From the NCBI RefSeq assembly GCF_963678635.1, contig NC_087066.1, forward strand, positions 68,149,477 to 68,213,476: DNA of 64,000 bases, given 5' to 3'. Below the pieces are notes generated by a model. The model had not been told where the DNA came from. It worked only from the letters and a program-made list of their open reading frames with translations, and did no database searches. The translations under genes and the position numbers were made by a program. The stretch is from Symsagittifera roscoffensis. Lineage: Eukaryota; Xenacoelomorpha; Acoela; Convolutidae. Each line of letters starts with the position of its first letter. Positions within the stretch are counted from its first letter, which is position 1. Shown here piece after piece: positions 1-13,080 of the stretch.

Positions 1-3000
1 GTAATTTATCTTTTAACTGTATTCAACCTCTGTTTTGACTGTTAGCAACTTATGTTTCGACAGTGCTCGAACTATGTATTGACTGTTCTCGACCTGTGTT
101 TCGAATCTGCTTGACCTACGTTTCGACTACGTGCAATTTTTTTTTTGATTGCTCGACCTTAAATTTGACTGCTCTCGACCTGTGCTTTGACTGTGCTTCA
201 CCTATAGTTCGACAGTGGGCAATTTATGTTTTGATTAGGCTCGACCAATGCTTTGACTGTTCTCGACCGGTGTTTCGACTGTGCTTCACTTATGTTTCGA
301 CAAAGTGCAATTTAAATTTTAACCGTGCTCGATCTTTGTTTTGAAGGTTCTCGACCTGTATTTCGACTGTACTTGACCTATGTTTTGACTGTGTGGAATT
401 TATGTTTCGACCGTGCTCGACCTTTGTTTCGACTCTGCTCGACACCTAAGTTTCGACTGTGCTTAACCTACGTTTCAACTGTGCGTAGTTTATGTTTTGA
501 CTATGTTCGACCTATGTTTCGACTGTGCGCAATTTATGTTTCGACTGTGCCCGACCAATGTTTTGACTGATCTCGACTTGTGTTTCGTATCTGCTTGACC
601 TACGTTTCGACTAAAAGCAAATTAAGTTTTGACCAGGCTCGATCTTTAATTTGACTGTTCTCGACCTGTATTTCGACTGTGCTTGACCTATGTTTTGTCT
701 GTGTGCAATATATGTTTCCACCGTGCTCGACCTTTGTTTCGACTCTGCTCGACCTAAGTTTCGACTGTGCTCAACATATGTTTCAACTGTGCGTAATTTA
801 TATTTTGACTGTGTTCGACCTATGTTTCCACTGTGCGCAATTTATGTTTCGACCGTGCTCGACCTATGTTTTGATTTTTCTCGACCTAAGTTTCTACTGT
901 ATTCGACCCATGTTTCTACTGTGCGCGATTTGTGTTTCGACCGTGCTCGACCTATATTTTGATTGTTCTCGACCTGTGTTTCGACTGTGCTTCAACTATG
1001 TTTCGACAGTGTGCAATTTAGATTTCAACCGTGCTCAACCTTTGTTTTGATTGTTCTCGACCTGTATTTCGACTCTGTTTGACCTATGTTTTGACTGTGT
1101 GCAATTTACGTTTCGACCGTGCTCGACCTTTTCTTCCGACTCTGCTCGACCTAAGTTTCGACTGTGCTTTACTTATGTGTGCGTAATTTATCTTTTAACT
1201 GTATTCAACCTCTGTTTTGACTGTTAGCAACTTATGTTTCGACAAGGCTCGAACTATGTATTGACTGTTCTCGACCTGTGTTTCGAATCTGCTTGACCTA
1301 CGTTTCGACTACGTGCAATTTCTGTTTTGACCAGGCTCGACCTAAAATTTGACTGCTCTCGACCTGTGCTTCGACTGTGCTTCACCTATAGTTCGACAGT
1401 GGGCAATTTATGTTTTGATTAGGCTCGACCAATGCTTTGACTGTTCTCGACCGGGGTTTCGACTCTGGTCGACCTATGTTTCGAATGTGCGAAATTTATG
1501 TTTCGATCGTACTCGACCTAGGTTTCGACTTTGCTCGACCCATGTTTCTACTGTGCGCGATTTATGTTTCGACCGTGCTCGACCTATGTTTCTATGTTTT
1601 GACTGTTCTCGACCTGTGTTTCGACTGTGCTTCACCTATGTTTCGACAGTGTGCAATTTAAATTTCAACCGTTCTCGACCTTTGTTTTGATTGTTCTCGA
1701 CCTGTATTTCGACTCTGTTTGACCTATGTTTTGACTGTGTGCAATTTATGTTTCCACCGTGCTTGACCCTTTTTTCACGACTCTGCTCGACCTAAGTTTC
1801 GACTGTGCTTGACTTATGTGTAATTTATCTTTTGACTGTATTCAACCTCTGCTTTGACTATTAGCAACTTATGTTTCGACAGTGCTCGAACTATGTTTTG
1901 ACTGTTCTCGACCTAATTTTGGAGTGTGCTTAACCTATGTTACGACAATGTGCAATTTGAATTTTCATCAGGTTCGATTTATATTTTGACTGTTCTCGAC
2001 CTGTGTTTCGACTGCGCTTGACCTATGTTTCGACTGTGGACAATTTATTTTTCAACCGTGCTCGCCCTATATTTTGATTGTGTGCAATTTATGTTTCGAT
2101 TGTGCTCGACCTATGTATCGACTGTGCTTGATCTAAGTTTCGACTGATCGACTGTGCTCGGCCGATGTTTCAACTCTGCGTAATTTATGCTTTGACTATT
2201 CTCGACCTAATTTTCGACTGTGCTCGACCTAGGTTTCTACTGTGCGCAAACTTTGTTTTGACCGTGCTCGACCTTTATTTTGACTGTTCTCGACTTGTGT
2301 TTCGACTGTGCTTGATCTAAGTTTCGACTGATCGACTGTGCTCGGCCGATGTTTCAACTGTGCGTAATTTATGTTTTAACTGTTCTCGACCTAATTTTTG
2401 ACTGTGCTCGACGTAGGTTTCTACTGTGCGCAAACTTTGTTTTGACCGTGCTCGACCTTTATTTCGACTGTTCTCGACTTGTGTTTCGACTGTGCTTGAC
2501 CTATGTTTCGACCGTGTGCAATTCATGTTTCGACCAGTCTCGACCTATAATTTGACTGTTCTCGACCTGTGATTTGACTATTCTTGACCTGTGTTTCCAC
2601 TGTGCGCAATTTGTATTTAGACCGTGCTCGACCTATGTCTTGACTGTGCTCGAATTAAAATTCGACTGTGGTCGACCTATGTTTCGACTGTGCTCGACCT
2701 ATATTTCGACTGTGCGCATTTTATGTTTCGACCGTGTTTGACCTCTGATTTGACTCTGCGCAATTTTTTTTCGACCATGCTCAACATATGTTTCCACTTT
2801 TTCTCGAACTGTGTTTCGACTGTGCTCGACCTATGTTTCGACTTTTGTCGACCTGTGTTCCGACTGTGCTTGACCTATATTTCGACCGTGTGCAATTCAC
2901 GTTTTGACCAGGCTCGACCTATAATTTGACTGTTCTCGACCTGTGTTTCTTCTGTGCTTGACTTTGTTTCAACTGTGCGCAATTTATATTTCGACCGTGC

Positions 3001-6000
3001 TCCACCTATGTTTCGACTGTGCTCGACCTAAGTTTCGACTGTCGTCGACCTATGTTTCGACTGTGCGCGATTTTTGTTTTGACCATGCTCGACCTTTATT
3101 TTGACTGTTCTCGACTTGTGTTTCGACTGTGCTTGATCTAAGTTTCGACTGATCGACTGTGCTCGGCCGATGTTTCAACTCTGCGTAATTTATGTTTTGA
3201 CTGTTCTCGACCTAATATTCGACTGTGCTTGTTTTGTTTTGACCATGCTCGACCTTTATTTTGACTGTTCTCGACTTGTGTTTCGACTGTGCTTGACCTA
3301 TGTTTCGACCGTGTGCAATTCATGTTTCGACCAGTCTCGACCTATAATTTGACTGTTCTCGACCTGTGATTTGACTGTTCTTGACCTGTGTTTCCACTGT
3401 GCGCAATTTGTATTTAGACTGTGCTCGACCTATGTTTCGACTGTGCGCATTTTATGTTTCGACCGAGTTCGACCTCTGATCTGACTCTGCGCGACTTTTT
3501 TTTCGAACATGCTCAACATATGATTCCACTTTTTCTCGAACTGTGTTTCGACTGTGCTTGACCTATATTTCGACCGTGTTCAATTCACGTTTTGACCAGG
3601 CTCGACCTATAAGTTGACTGTTCTCGACCTGTGTTTTGTCTGTGCTTGACCTTTGTTTCAAATGTGCGCAATTTATATTTCGACCGTGCTCCACCTATGT
3701 TTCGACTGTGCTCGACCTAAGTTTCGACTGTCGTCGACCTATGTTTCGACTGTGCGCAATTTTTGTTTCAAACTTGCTTGAGTTACTCTGCGCGATTTAT
3801 GTTTCGACCATGCTCGACCTATGTTTCGACCTCTCTCGACCTGTGTTTCGACTGTGCTTGACTTTTGTTTTGACTGTGCCCGACCTATATTTCGAATCTG
3901 CTCGACCTAAGCTCGACTGAGCTCAACATATGTTGCGACTGTGCGTAATTTATGTTTCGCCTGTGTTCGGCCTATTTTTCTACTGCGCGCGATATATGTT
4001 TCGATCGTGCTCGACTTATGTTTTGAATGTTCTCGGCTTGTTTTTCGGCGGTGCTTGTCCTATGTTTTGAATGTGTGCAATTTATTTTTTGACCAGGCTC
4101 GACCTATGTTTTGTTTGTTCTCGACCTGCGTTTCGACTGTGCTTGACCTATGTTTGACTGTGCTCAATTTATGTTTTGACCGTGCTCGACCTATGTTTTG
4201 ACTGTTCTGGACCCGTGTTTCGACTGTGCTTGAACTACGTTTCGAGTGTTTGCTATTTATGTTTTGGCTAGGCTCAACCTATGTTTTAACTATTCGCGAC
4301 CTGGGTTTCGACTGTGCTTTACCTATGTTTCGACTGTGCGCAATTTATATTTTGACCGTGCTCGACCTACGTTTCGACTGTGCTCGACCTATTTTTCGAC
4401 TGTGGTCGACCTATGTTTCAATTGTGCGCGATTTATAGTTCGATCGTGATCTACCTATGTTTCGACTGTGCTCGACCTATGTTGGACTGTGCGCAATTGG
4501 TGTTTCCACCGTGCTCGGCCTATGTTTTGACTGTTCTCGACCTGTGTTTCGACTGTGCTTGAACTGTGTTTCGACTGTGCAAAACTTATATGTCGACCGT
4601 GCTCGACCTTTGTTTTGACTGTTCTCGACGTGTGTTTCGACTGTGCTTGAACTATGTTTCGACTGTGCACAACTTTTATGTCGATCGTGCTCGACCTTTG
4701 TTTTGACTGTTCTCGACCTGTGTTTCGACTGTGCGCAATTTTTATTTCGACAGTGCTCGACCTATAATCGGACTCTGCGCCATTTATGTTTCGACCATGC
4801 TCTACCTATGTCTCGACTGTGCGCTCCTATGTTTCCTATGTTTTAACTATTTGCGACCTGTGTTTCGACTGTGCTTTACCTATGTTTCGACTGTGCGCAA
4901 TTTATATTTCGACCGAGCTCGACCTACGTTTCGACTGTGCTCGACCTAATTTTCGACTGTGGTCGACCTATGTTTCAACTGTGCGCGATTTATAGTTCTA
5001 TCGTGCTCGACCTATGTTTCTACTGTGCTCGACCTAAGCTCGACTGAGCTCTACATATGTTGCGACTGTGCGTAATTTATGTTTCGCCTGTGTTCGGCCT
5101 ATTTTTCTACTGTGCGCAATTTATGTTTCGACCGTGCTCGACCTATGTTTTGACTGTTCTCGACCTGTTTCGACTGTGCTTGAACTATGTTTCGACTGTG
5201 CACAACTTATATGTCGATCGTGCTCGACCTTTGTTTTGACTGTTCTCGACCTGTGTTTCGACTGTGCGCAATGTATATTTCGACAGTGCTCGACCTATGA
5301 TCTGACTCTGCGCCATTTATGTTTCGACCATTTTCTACCTATGTTTCGACTTTTCTCGACCTTTATTTATGTTTTGACAAGGCTCGACCTATGTTTTGAC
5401 TGTTCTTGACCTGCGTTTCGACTGTGCTCGACCTATGTTCCAATTGTGCGCAATTTGTATTTCGACCGTGCTCGACCTACGTTTCGACCCTGCTCGACCT
5501 AAGTTTCGACTGTTATCGACCTATGTTTCAACTGTGCGCGATTTATAGTTCTATCGTGCTCGACCTTTGTTTCTACTGTGCTCGACCTAAGCTCGACTGA
5601 GCTCGACATATGTTGCGACTATGCGTAATTTATGTTTCGCCTGTGTTCGGCCTATTTTTCTACTGTGCGCGATTTATGTTTCGACCGTGCTCGGCTTATG
5701 TTTTGAATGTTCTCGGCTTGTTTTTCGGCGGTGCTTGTCCTATGTTTTGAATGTGTGCAATTTTTTTTTTGACCAGGCTCGACCTATGTTTTGTATGTTC
5801 TCGACCTGCGTTTCTACTGTGCTTGACCTATGTTTCAATTGTGCGCAATTTATATTTCGACCGTGCTCGGACTACGGTTCGACTGTGCTCGACCTATGTT
5901 TGACCGTGCTCAATTTATGTTTTGACCGTGCTCGACCTATGTTTTGATTGCTCTGGACCCGTGTTTCGACTGTGCTTGAACTACGTTTCGACTGTTTGCT

Positions 6001-9000
6001 AATATGTTTTGACTAGGCTCAACCTATGTTTTAACTATTCGCGACCCGTGTTTCGACTGTGCTTTACCTATGTTTTGACTATGCGCAATTTAAATTTTGA
6101 CCGTGCTCGATCTACGTTTCGAATGTGCTCGACCTAATTTTGGACTGTGGTCGACTTATGTTTCAATTGTGCGCGATTTATATTTCGATCGTGATCCACC
6201 TATGTTTCGACTGTGCTCGACCTATGTTGGACTGTGCGCAATTTGTGTTTCGACTGTGCTCGACCTATGTTTTGACGGTTCTCGATCTGTGTTTCGATTG
6301 TGCTTGAACTATGTTTCGACTGTGCACAACTTATATGTCGACCGTGCTCGACCTTTGTTTTGACTGTTCTCGACCTGTGTTTCGAATGTGCGCAATTTAT
6401 ATTTCGACAGTGCTCGACCTATGATCTGACTCTGCGCCATTTATGTTTCGACCATGCTCGACCTATGTCTCGACTTTTCTCGACCTTTATTTATGTTTTG
6501 ACAAGGCTCGGCCTATGTTTTGACTGTTCTTGACCTGCGTTTCGATTGTGCTTGACCTATGTTTCAATTGTGCGCAATTTATATTTCGACCGTGCTTGAC
6601 CTACGTTTCGACCCTGCTCGACCTAAGTTTTGACTGTTATCGACCTATATTTCAACTGTGCGCGATTTATAGTTCTACCGTGCTCGACCTATGTTTCGAC
6701 TGTGCTCGACCTGTGTTCGACTGTGCTCACTTTATGTTTCGACCGTGCTCGACCTATGTTTTGACAGTTCTCGACCAATGTTTTTTTGACTGTGTTTGAA
6801 CTACGTGTCGACTGTGTGCTATTTATGTTTTGACCAGTCTCGACCTATGTTTTAACTGTTCGCGATTTGTGTTTCGACTGTGCTTGACCTATGTTTCAAC
6901 TGTGCTCGACCTAAGTTTCGACTGTGGTCGACCTATGTTTCAACTGTGCGCATTTTATAGTTCGATTGTGCTCCACCTATGTTTTGACTGTGCTCGACCT
7001 ATGTTCGACTGTGCGCAATTTATGTTTCGACCGTGCTCAACCTATGATCTGACTCTGCGCCATTTATGTTTCGACCTTTGTTTCGACTGTGCTTGATCTA
7101 TGTTTTGACTGCGTGAAATTTATGTTCCGACCGTGCTCGACCTATGTTTTGACTCTGCTCGACCTAAGCTCGACTGTGCTCGACCTGTCTTGCGACTGTG
7201 CGAAGTTTATGTTTCGCCTGTGTTCGGCCTATGTTTCGACTGTGCGCAATTTGGGTTTCGACCGTGCTCGACCTATGTTTTGACTGTTCTCGACATAAGT
7301 GTCGACTGTGCTCGACCTATTTTGTCTACTGTGCGCGATTTGTTTTTCGACCGTGCTCGACTTATGTTTTGACTGTTCTCGGCCTGTATTTCGACTCTGC
7401 TTGACCTAGGTTTCGTTTGTGTGCAATTTATGTTTTGACCAGGCTCGACCTATGTTTTGACTGTTCTCGACCCCTCTTTCGACTGTGCATGACCTATGTT
7501 TCGACTGTGCATAATTTATATTTCGACCGCGCTCGACCTATGTTTTGACTGTTCTCGACCTGTGTTTCGACTCTGCTTGACCTATGTTTCGACTGTGTGC
7601 GATTTATGTTTTGACCAGTCTCGACCTATGTTTTGACTGTTCTCGACCTGTGTTTTGGTAGTGCTTGAGATATGTTTCGACCGTGAGCAATTTATGTTTT
7701 GACCAGGCTCGACCTATGTTTTCACTGTTCTCGACCTGTGGTTCGACTATGCTTGACCTATGTTTTCACTGTGCGCACTTTTTATTTTGATTGTGCTCGA
7801 CCTGAGTTTCGACTGTGCTGGACCTAAGTTTCAAAAGTGTCGACCTGTGTTTCGACTATGCGCGATATATAATTCGATCGTGCTCGATGTATGTTTCGAC
7901 TGTGCTCGACCTATGATTTGACTCTGCGCGATTTATGTTTCGACTGTGCTCGACCCATGTTTTGACTGTTATCGACCCGTGTTTCGACTGTGCTTGACCT
8001 ATGTTTCGAAATGTTTGCGACCTTTGTTTCGACTGTCAAATTTATGTTCCGACTGGGCTCGACCTATGTTTCGACTCTGCTCGACCTAAGCTCGACTGTG
8101 CTCGACCTGTCTTGCGACTGTGCGAAGTTTATGTTTCGCCTGTGTTCGGCCTATGTTTCGACTGTGCGCAATTTGGGTTTCAACCGTGCTCGACCTATAT
8201 TTTGACTGTTCTCGACATAAGTTTCGACTGTGCTCGACCTATTTTTCTACTGTGCGCGATTTGTTTTTCGACCGTGCTCGACTTATGTTTTGACTGTTCT
8301 TGGCCTGTGTTTCGACTCTGCTTGACCTATGTTTCGTTTGTGTGCAATTTATGTTTTGACCAGGCTCGACCTATGTTTTGACTGTTCTCGACCTCTCTTT
8401 CGACTGTGCATGACCTATGTTTCTACTGTGATCAATTTATATTTCGACCGGGCTCGACCTATGTTTTGACCGTTCTCAACCTGTGTTTCGACTCTGCTTG
8501 ACCTATGTTTCGACTGTGTGCAATTTATGTTTTGACCAGTCTCGACCTATGTATTGACTGTTCTCGACCTGTCTTGCGACTGTGCATGATCTATGTTTCG
8601 ACTGTGCACAATTTATATTTCGACCGCGCTCGACCTATGTTTTGACTGTTTTCGACCTGTGTTTCGACTGTGCTTGACCTATGTTTCAACTGCGTGCATT
8701 TTTTGTTTTCACGGTGCTCGACATATGTTTTGACTAGGTCTCGACCTGTGTTTTGGTGGTGCTTGATATATGTTTCGACTGTGTGCAATTTATGTTTTGA
8801 CCAGGCTCGACCTATGTTTTCACTGTTCTCGACCTGTGGTTCGACTATGCTTGACCTATGTTTTCACTGTGCGCACTTTTTATTTTGAATGTGCTCGACC
8901 TGAGTTTCGACTGTGCTCGAACTAAATTTCGAAAGTGTCGACCTATGTTTCGACTGTGCGCGATTTATAATTCGATCGTGCTCGATGTATGTTTCGACTG

Positions 9001-9310
9001 TGCTCGACCTATGATTTGACTGTTATCGACCCGTGTTTCGACTGTGCTTGACCTATGTTTCGACTGTGTGCAATTTATTTTTTGACCAGGCTCGACCTAT
9101 GTTTTGACTGTTTGCGACCTGTGTTTCAACTGTGTTTGACCGATGTTTTGACTGTTCGCTATTTATATTTTGACCGAGTTCGACCTATATTGTAACTGTT
9201 CTCGCCCTGTGTATCGACTGTGCGCAACTTATTTTTCGACCGTGCTCGACCTTTGTTTCGCTTGTTCTTGACCTGTATTTCGACTGTGATTGACCCATGT
9301 TTCAATTTTC
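1..9310. repeat. 22-bp satellite with 88-bp higher-order units
   Basis: The whole stretch is a diverged tandem array of a 22-bp monomer that begins CGACTGTGCTCGACC and ends TATGTTT. Monomer variants differ at fixed places (CTCGACC versus GCAATTT cores; TTTCGAC versus TTTTGAC joins). They often follow each other in fours, giving an 88-bp higher-order unit, as at 7431-7620. Because 22 is not a multiple of 3, each frame reads the same 22-residue pattern in shifted register, and the consensus has no stop on the + strand. The ORFs of 60-126 codons here are therefore products of the repeat. The array is cut by the window start and ends where the LTR element begins. No gene is supported in it. Confidence 0.95.
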
Positions 9311-9315
9311 TCGAA

Positions 9316-9608
9316 CAAACTAACAACCCACTTATTTGTAACTGCTGAAACTACTTGTAGTTTCAGCACCAGAGCAGTTTGATTTTAACTTAGAATACAG
9401 TTGTTCTCATTCTGGAAATTAACTCCCATATACTGGTGTACACTAGTTCTATTGAGACTAGGAGATATAAGAGTAAGATTAAGATGGGTATTAGACTAAG
9501 AAGTTGCACGAATCTATCCGGCCGAAAATAAGATAGCGTGACGAGCCGATTGGGTACCTTATCTGAAATTACTCCATGAGTATAAATAATAGGTCATAAC
9601 TCATCTAG
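9316..9608 (+). repeat. 5' LTR
   Basis: Matches 30630-30928 along its length with scattered substitutions. It starts near CAAACTAACAA and ends near AACTCA or TCTAG. A perfect inverted repeat (GCTGAAACTAC, 2-base loop, reverse complement) lies at 9344-9367. The TATA-like stretch is weaker here (GAGATATAAG) than in the 3' LTR. TAGTGCGACC at 9606-9615 could be a mutated primer-binding site resembling the complement of a tRNA 3' end, but this is weak and makes the exact LTR end uncertain. Confidence 0.85.
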
Positions 9609-11040
9609 TGCGACCAAAATCTCAAACAGATAATAACTAACTTAGATTTAGAAAAAAAAAACAGATTAGAATTAGACAAAAACAACATTTTAAAAAAATG
9701 TTAAATGACAAAAATTTAGTAGAAATGTCTGTACGACTCAATAGATCAGATCCAATATTCCGAACAATACGAGAACTACCCGGCATTGGAAGAAGACCCC
9801 GAACAAAAGACGACGTACGACTAGGAATATATCTACCATTCAATTTCATGATTGTACGACAAAAACAATATCAAATTTTTTGTTTAGAATACTTCCAGCA
9901 GTAAATTTAACATGGGTCGACATAAAGCTTCGAAGAAACATCTTCAATAATCTTTCATGGCGCTAAACTTAATAATTATACAATAACGACCAATAAAAAC
10001 AACACTAGTCGTTCTCAAGGAGACCTACCTTGAAAAATCTGCAGTATGTTAAAAAAAACTTGAAAAAAATATTTTTTGAATATAAAAGTACAAAAATTAG
10101 TTAGTAAAAGCATAAATTATTAGTTTATATCAAATCATCCTTTCATCTCAGCTTCATTAACTAAAACATAACAGCAAACCTCAAAAACTAACAATCATCA
10201 AAAGTAAAAACTTCACTTTTTTAAACAACCTTTTATCGATAAACTATCAAGGCTTATCCTTGTTTTCACTTAAATTAATTTTTTTTAAATAACAGATCAT
10301 CAAGGCTTCCCTTGGATCTTTAGATTGAATTAAACTAAATCTAAATTTCTGATCATCAAGGCTTATCCGTGGGTCAAATAGAACAATTTTGTTCTCCCCT
10401 CCCATAATAATTAGTGTCTAACGACCTCAAACGTCGATTCACTACCTAACCTTTATTAAAGACCCAGAATAAATAAAAAAATTTCAAACAGCTAACCATT
10501 CTAATTAGAAAAAACAGTGAAGAACTTCGATTACTCATCCTTCACTTGATCCTCTTCCTCTTACATTACCCAGGCAAAAACACTTAAACTTAGTGAGTAA
10601 TAAAATAGTATCTAAAGAGCTAGTTGCGTTCTAATTATACCAGAACCTTGTGGATGGATTTAAAATTGTCCAACCCTTGATCACAAATCACAACCCCTAT
10701 GTAAGATTAGGTAAGTCTATCTTAACTTAGAATTATTCACGAGAAAGTAAAAATCATTCTCACGAATCGATACATGCTTTTCTCTCCAACCCGACAAATA
10801 CGCCCCATGTTAAGCTAACCACAAAAAATTGTGAATTTTAACAGTTTAAAACATTAGAGATCACTAATTCCAATATTGCATCCATCATCCTAAGCCTTGT
10901 GTCAAGAGACAATATAGGAAACAAGCAAACAATTGTGTTACACAACTGTATTATTAACGACGAAAGATACGACCTCGTAATCACACCACACAGACAAACA
11001 ATAGGATACAAAAGAAAAAAAGACAAACACTAAGAAAAAA
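9609..11040 (+). other. Retroelement 5' leader, noncoding
   Basis: A-rich, G-poor sequence between the 5' LTR and the first coding-like remnants. Short ORFs such as 9698-9904 have no recognisable domain. The one notable structure is a set of three hairpin-forming motifs at 10246-10371, listed separately. Such a leader normally holds packaging and translation signals, but none can be assigned here. Confidence 0.5.
10246..10371 (+). repeat. Three spaced CAAGG...CCTTG hairpin motifs
   Basis: The motif ATCAAGGCTT(A/C)(T)CC(T/G)TG occurs at 10246-10262, 10299-10314 and 10355-10371, starts 53 and 56 bp apart. In the first two, CAAGG pairs with CCTTG across a short loop; the third has one mismatch. 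The repeats lie in the retroelement leader upstream of gag. Their role is unknown; an RNA packaging or dimerisation element is one possibility. Confidence 0.5.
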
Positions 11041-13080
11041 ATATTTAACAAAAAAAAATTATAAGGAAACGATTTTCAAAACGAAAAAACGCAATCAGAA
11101 ACAAGCGCAATACAAGAACTCCACAATTTAAAAAACTCAATAAATGAAAAACATCAAATTGACAACCAAATATACTTTTCTGACTCAGAAACCACGTCAC
11201 AATCATCAATACAAGGAAAACCCAGAATAAAAAACACATACAAAAACAAACCAATACGTCTGTACAATTGGAATCAACCAATAAGACACAATGAAAATTA
11301 CACGCTAACAGTGATAAAACACCAAAATGACTCGAAAGGAAGAAAAACCTAGAAGATTCAGCACTCCCATTTTTATTGCATGCTCCAGGATAGGTACAAT
11401 TTTGCCAAAATTTAATCGCAAATTTGTTCGACAAAGGAGATAGTCCATGCACAAAAGAAATTCCCGATGTAAAAATAAAAAGACAACTTCTTGACCACTA
11501 TCTCAAAGGCATATGTAGTCTCACACCACAATAAGGAATCTACACAATAAAATTCAGTTCACCAAATGTATTTCATGACAAATATCTCATTCAAGCTGAT
11601 GATGTAGATATTGAATTTTCAAATTTTTTTAACAGAACACATGAAAAATATACAACATCAAAACTAACAAAGAGCGAATTCAACATTCAGAAACGATATA
11701 TTTTCACTTATCTAAAGCTATTTATCTATATTAGAACTGAAAAAACCTCAAGCCGATTCACCAACTCAAACTTCCCGACATACAACCGTACGACAAGAAA
11801 TAAATATTTTTTCCAAATTTTTAAATGTAATCCGTGAAAATCTAACTAGTAATGACATAACACAACATGTTAAACACGATTTAAAAATAGTTATAGCATG
11901 GTTCATAATCGGTTACTTTGCTTATAATATTGATCTCATACCACTAGCAAGAAAAAGTTTTAGACCAAAAAATACAGATAACGAAACCATATTAGCAGAA
12001 CAATTAGATTATGTTTGAGACCCTGAATGGTCTCATAAATAATTTATTAATATATCAAAAGACATATCAAGTCAAGCAATTAGCACAATCTCTATTCTGT
12101 TAAAGTATACCCACTTACAATTGACGCAACACCTTTAAATATAATTCATTCTTTCCTGAAAGAGCAGGAAATAATAGTTTAAACTACACTTTCTTAAATC
12201 AAGATAAGTTAAACGGAACAAGAAATCTAACACAACAAGATATACAAACCCCATCCCTTTTTTTGTAGATGGAGAAGTAGTTAAAACAATAACAACAACA
12301 GAAGCACACAATAACAACAACAGAAGTAGTTAAAACAATAACAACAACAAAACATTTCACCTATTCGACCCAATTTTACAACTCCAAAACAAAAAAAAAC
12401 CAACGATCCAACAAACACTTCTCAAATCCACGGTAAAACCCTCTTTTGCTGAAAAAATAATCACAAATGGATTAGCAAACTTTCGACAGGTAACAAAACC
12501 ATCATATAAACAAAAAACATCACGAACAAATAATTTCGCAGAAAATAATTATAATTATGTAAATAGATCAAAAACAACAAAACATTCTAATATGAATACT
12601 CAGAAAAACTCATATTCACAAAGTCAAAACATACCATAACCAACATCAAACTCAGTAAAATTCAATGATCAACCACGATTTTCACAAGATCAAAGTAAAA
12701 ATTACCCTCTTTTTCATTAAAATAAAAATAATACAATTAGATACCATACTAGAAATTAACCTCCTTATTATACAAATAATTATTTTCCACCGGATGATGA
12801 GGAATTTTATAATGAAAATCATCAGCGATTTCAATTAAGCCAAATACCTCGTTCTTACAGTATCGATTAACCAGATATTTTTGAACCATACACACGAGAG
12901 GAATAAATACGACAACCTAGAAAAAATCCAACATCACACAATAATTTTTTTCAACCAGAAAACCCAGTCAATACAAAATTTTACCAACCTACTCAAAAGC
13001 ATAACGAAACCCACTGCCATTTTATTTACAACAACATGAAATATCAAAAAGTCAACATATAAACTTTTCTCAAATACCAA
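11041..13080 (+). pseudogene. Broken coding-like sequence upstream of gag, unassigned
   Basis: The plus strand reads as a mosaic of short open stretches in changing frames (for example about 11480-11640 and 11820-12010), with hydrophilic Asn/Lys/Gln-rich composition and some long Tyr/Phe-containing stretches. Near 12780-12870 an acidic, Asn/Gln-rich segment leads toward the gag core. This may be the eroded N-terminal part of gag or a separate leader gene. No motif identifies it. Reverse-strand ORFs here (11045-11452, 12135-12320) are complements of the A-rich strand and are not taken as genes. Confidence 0.35.

Noticed and set aside
63-9000. Dozens of ORFs encoding Cys/Leu/Phe-rich repeat proteins on both strands
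   Set aside because: They follow from the 22-bp satellite, appear in all frames at once and have no unique sequence or start signals.
1-9310. CRISPR-like regular repeats
   Set aside because: Monomers abut with no unique spacers, no leader and no cas genes, in eukaryotic DNA.
11045-11452. Minus-strand ORF of 135 codons
   Set aside because: It is the complement of the A-rich retroelement strand; Phe/Leu/Cys-rich with no domain.
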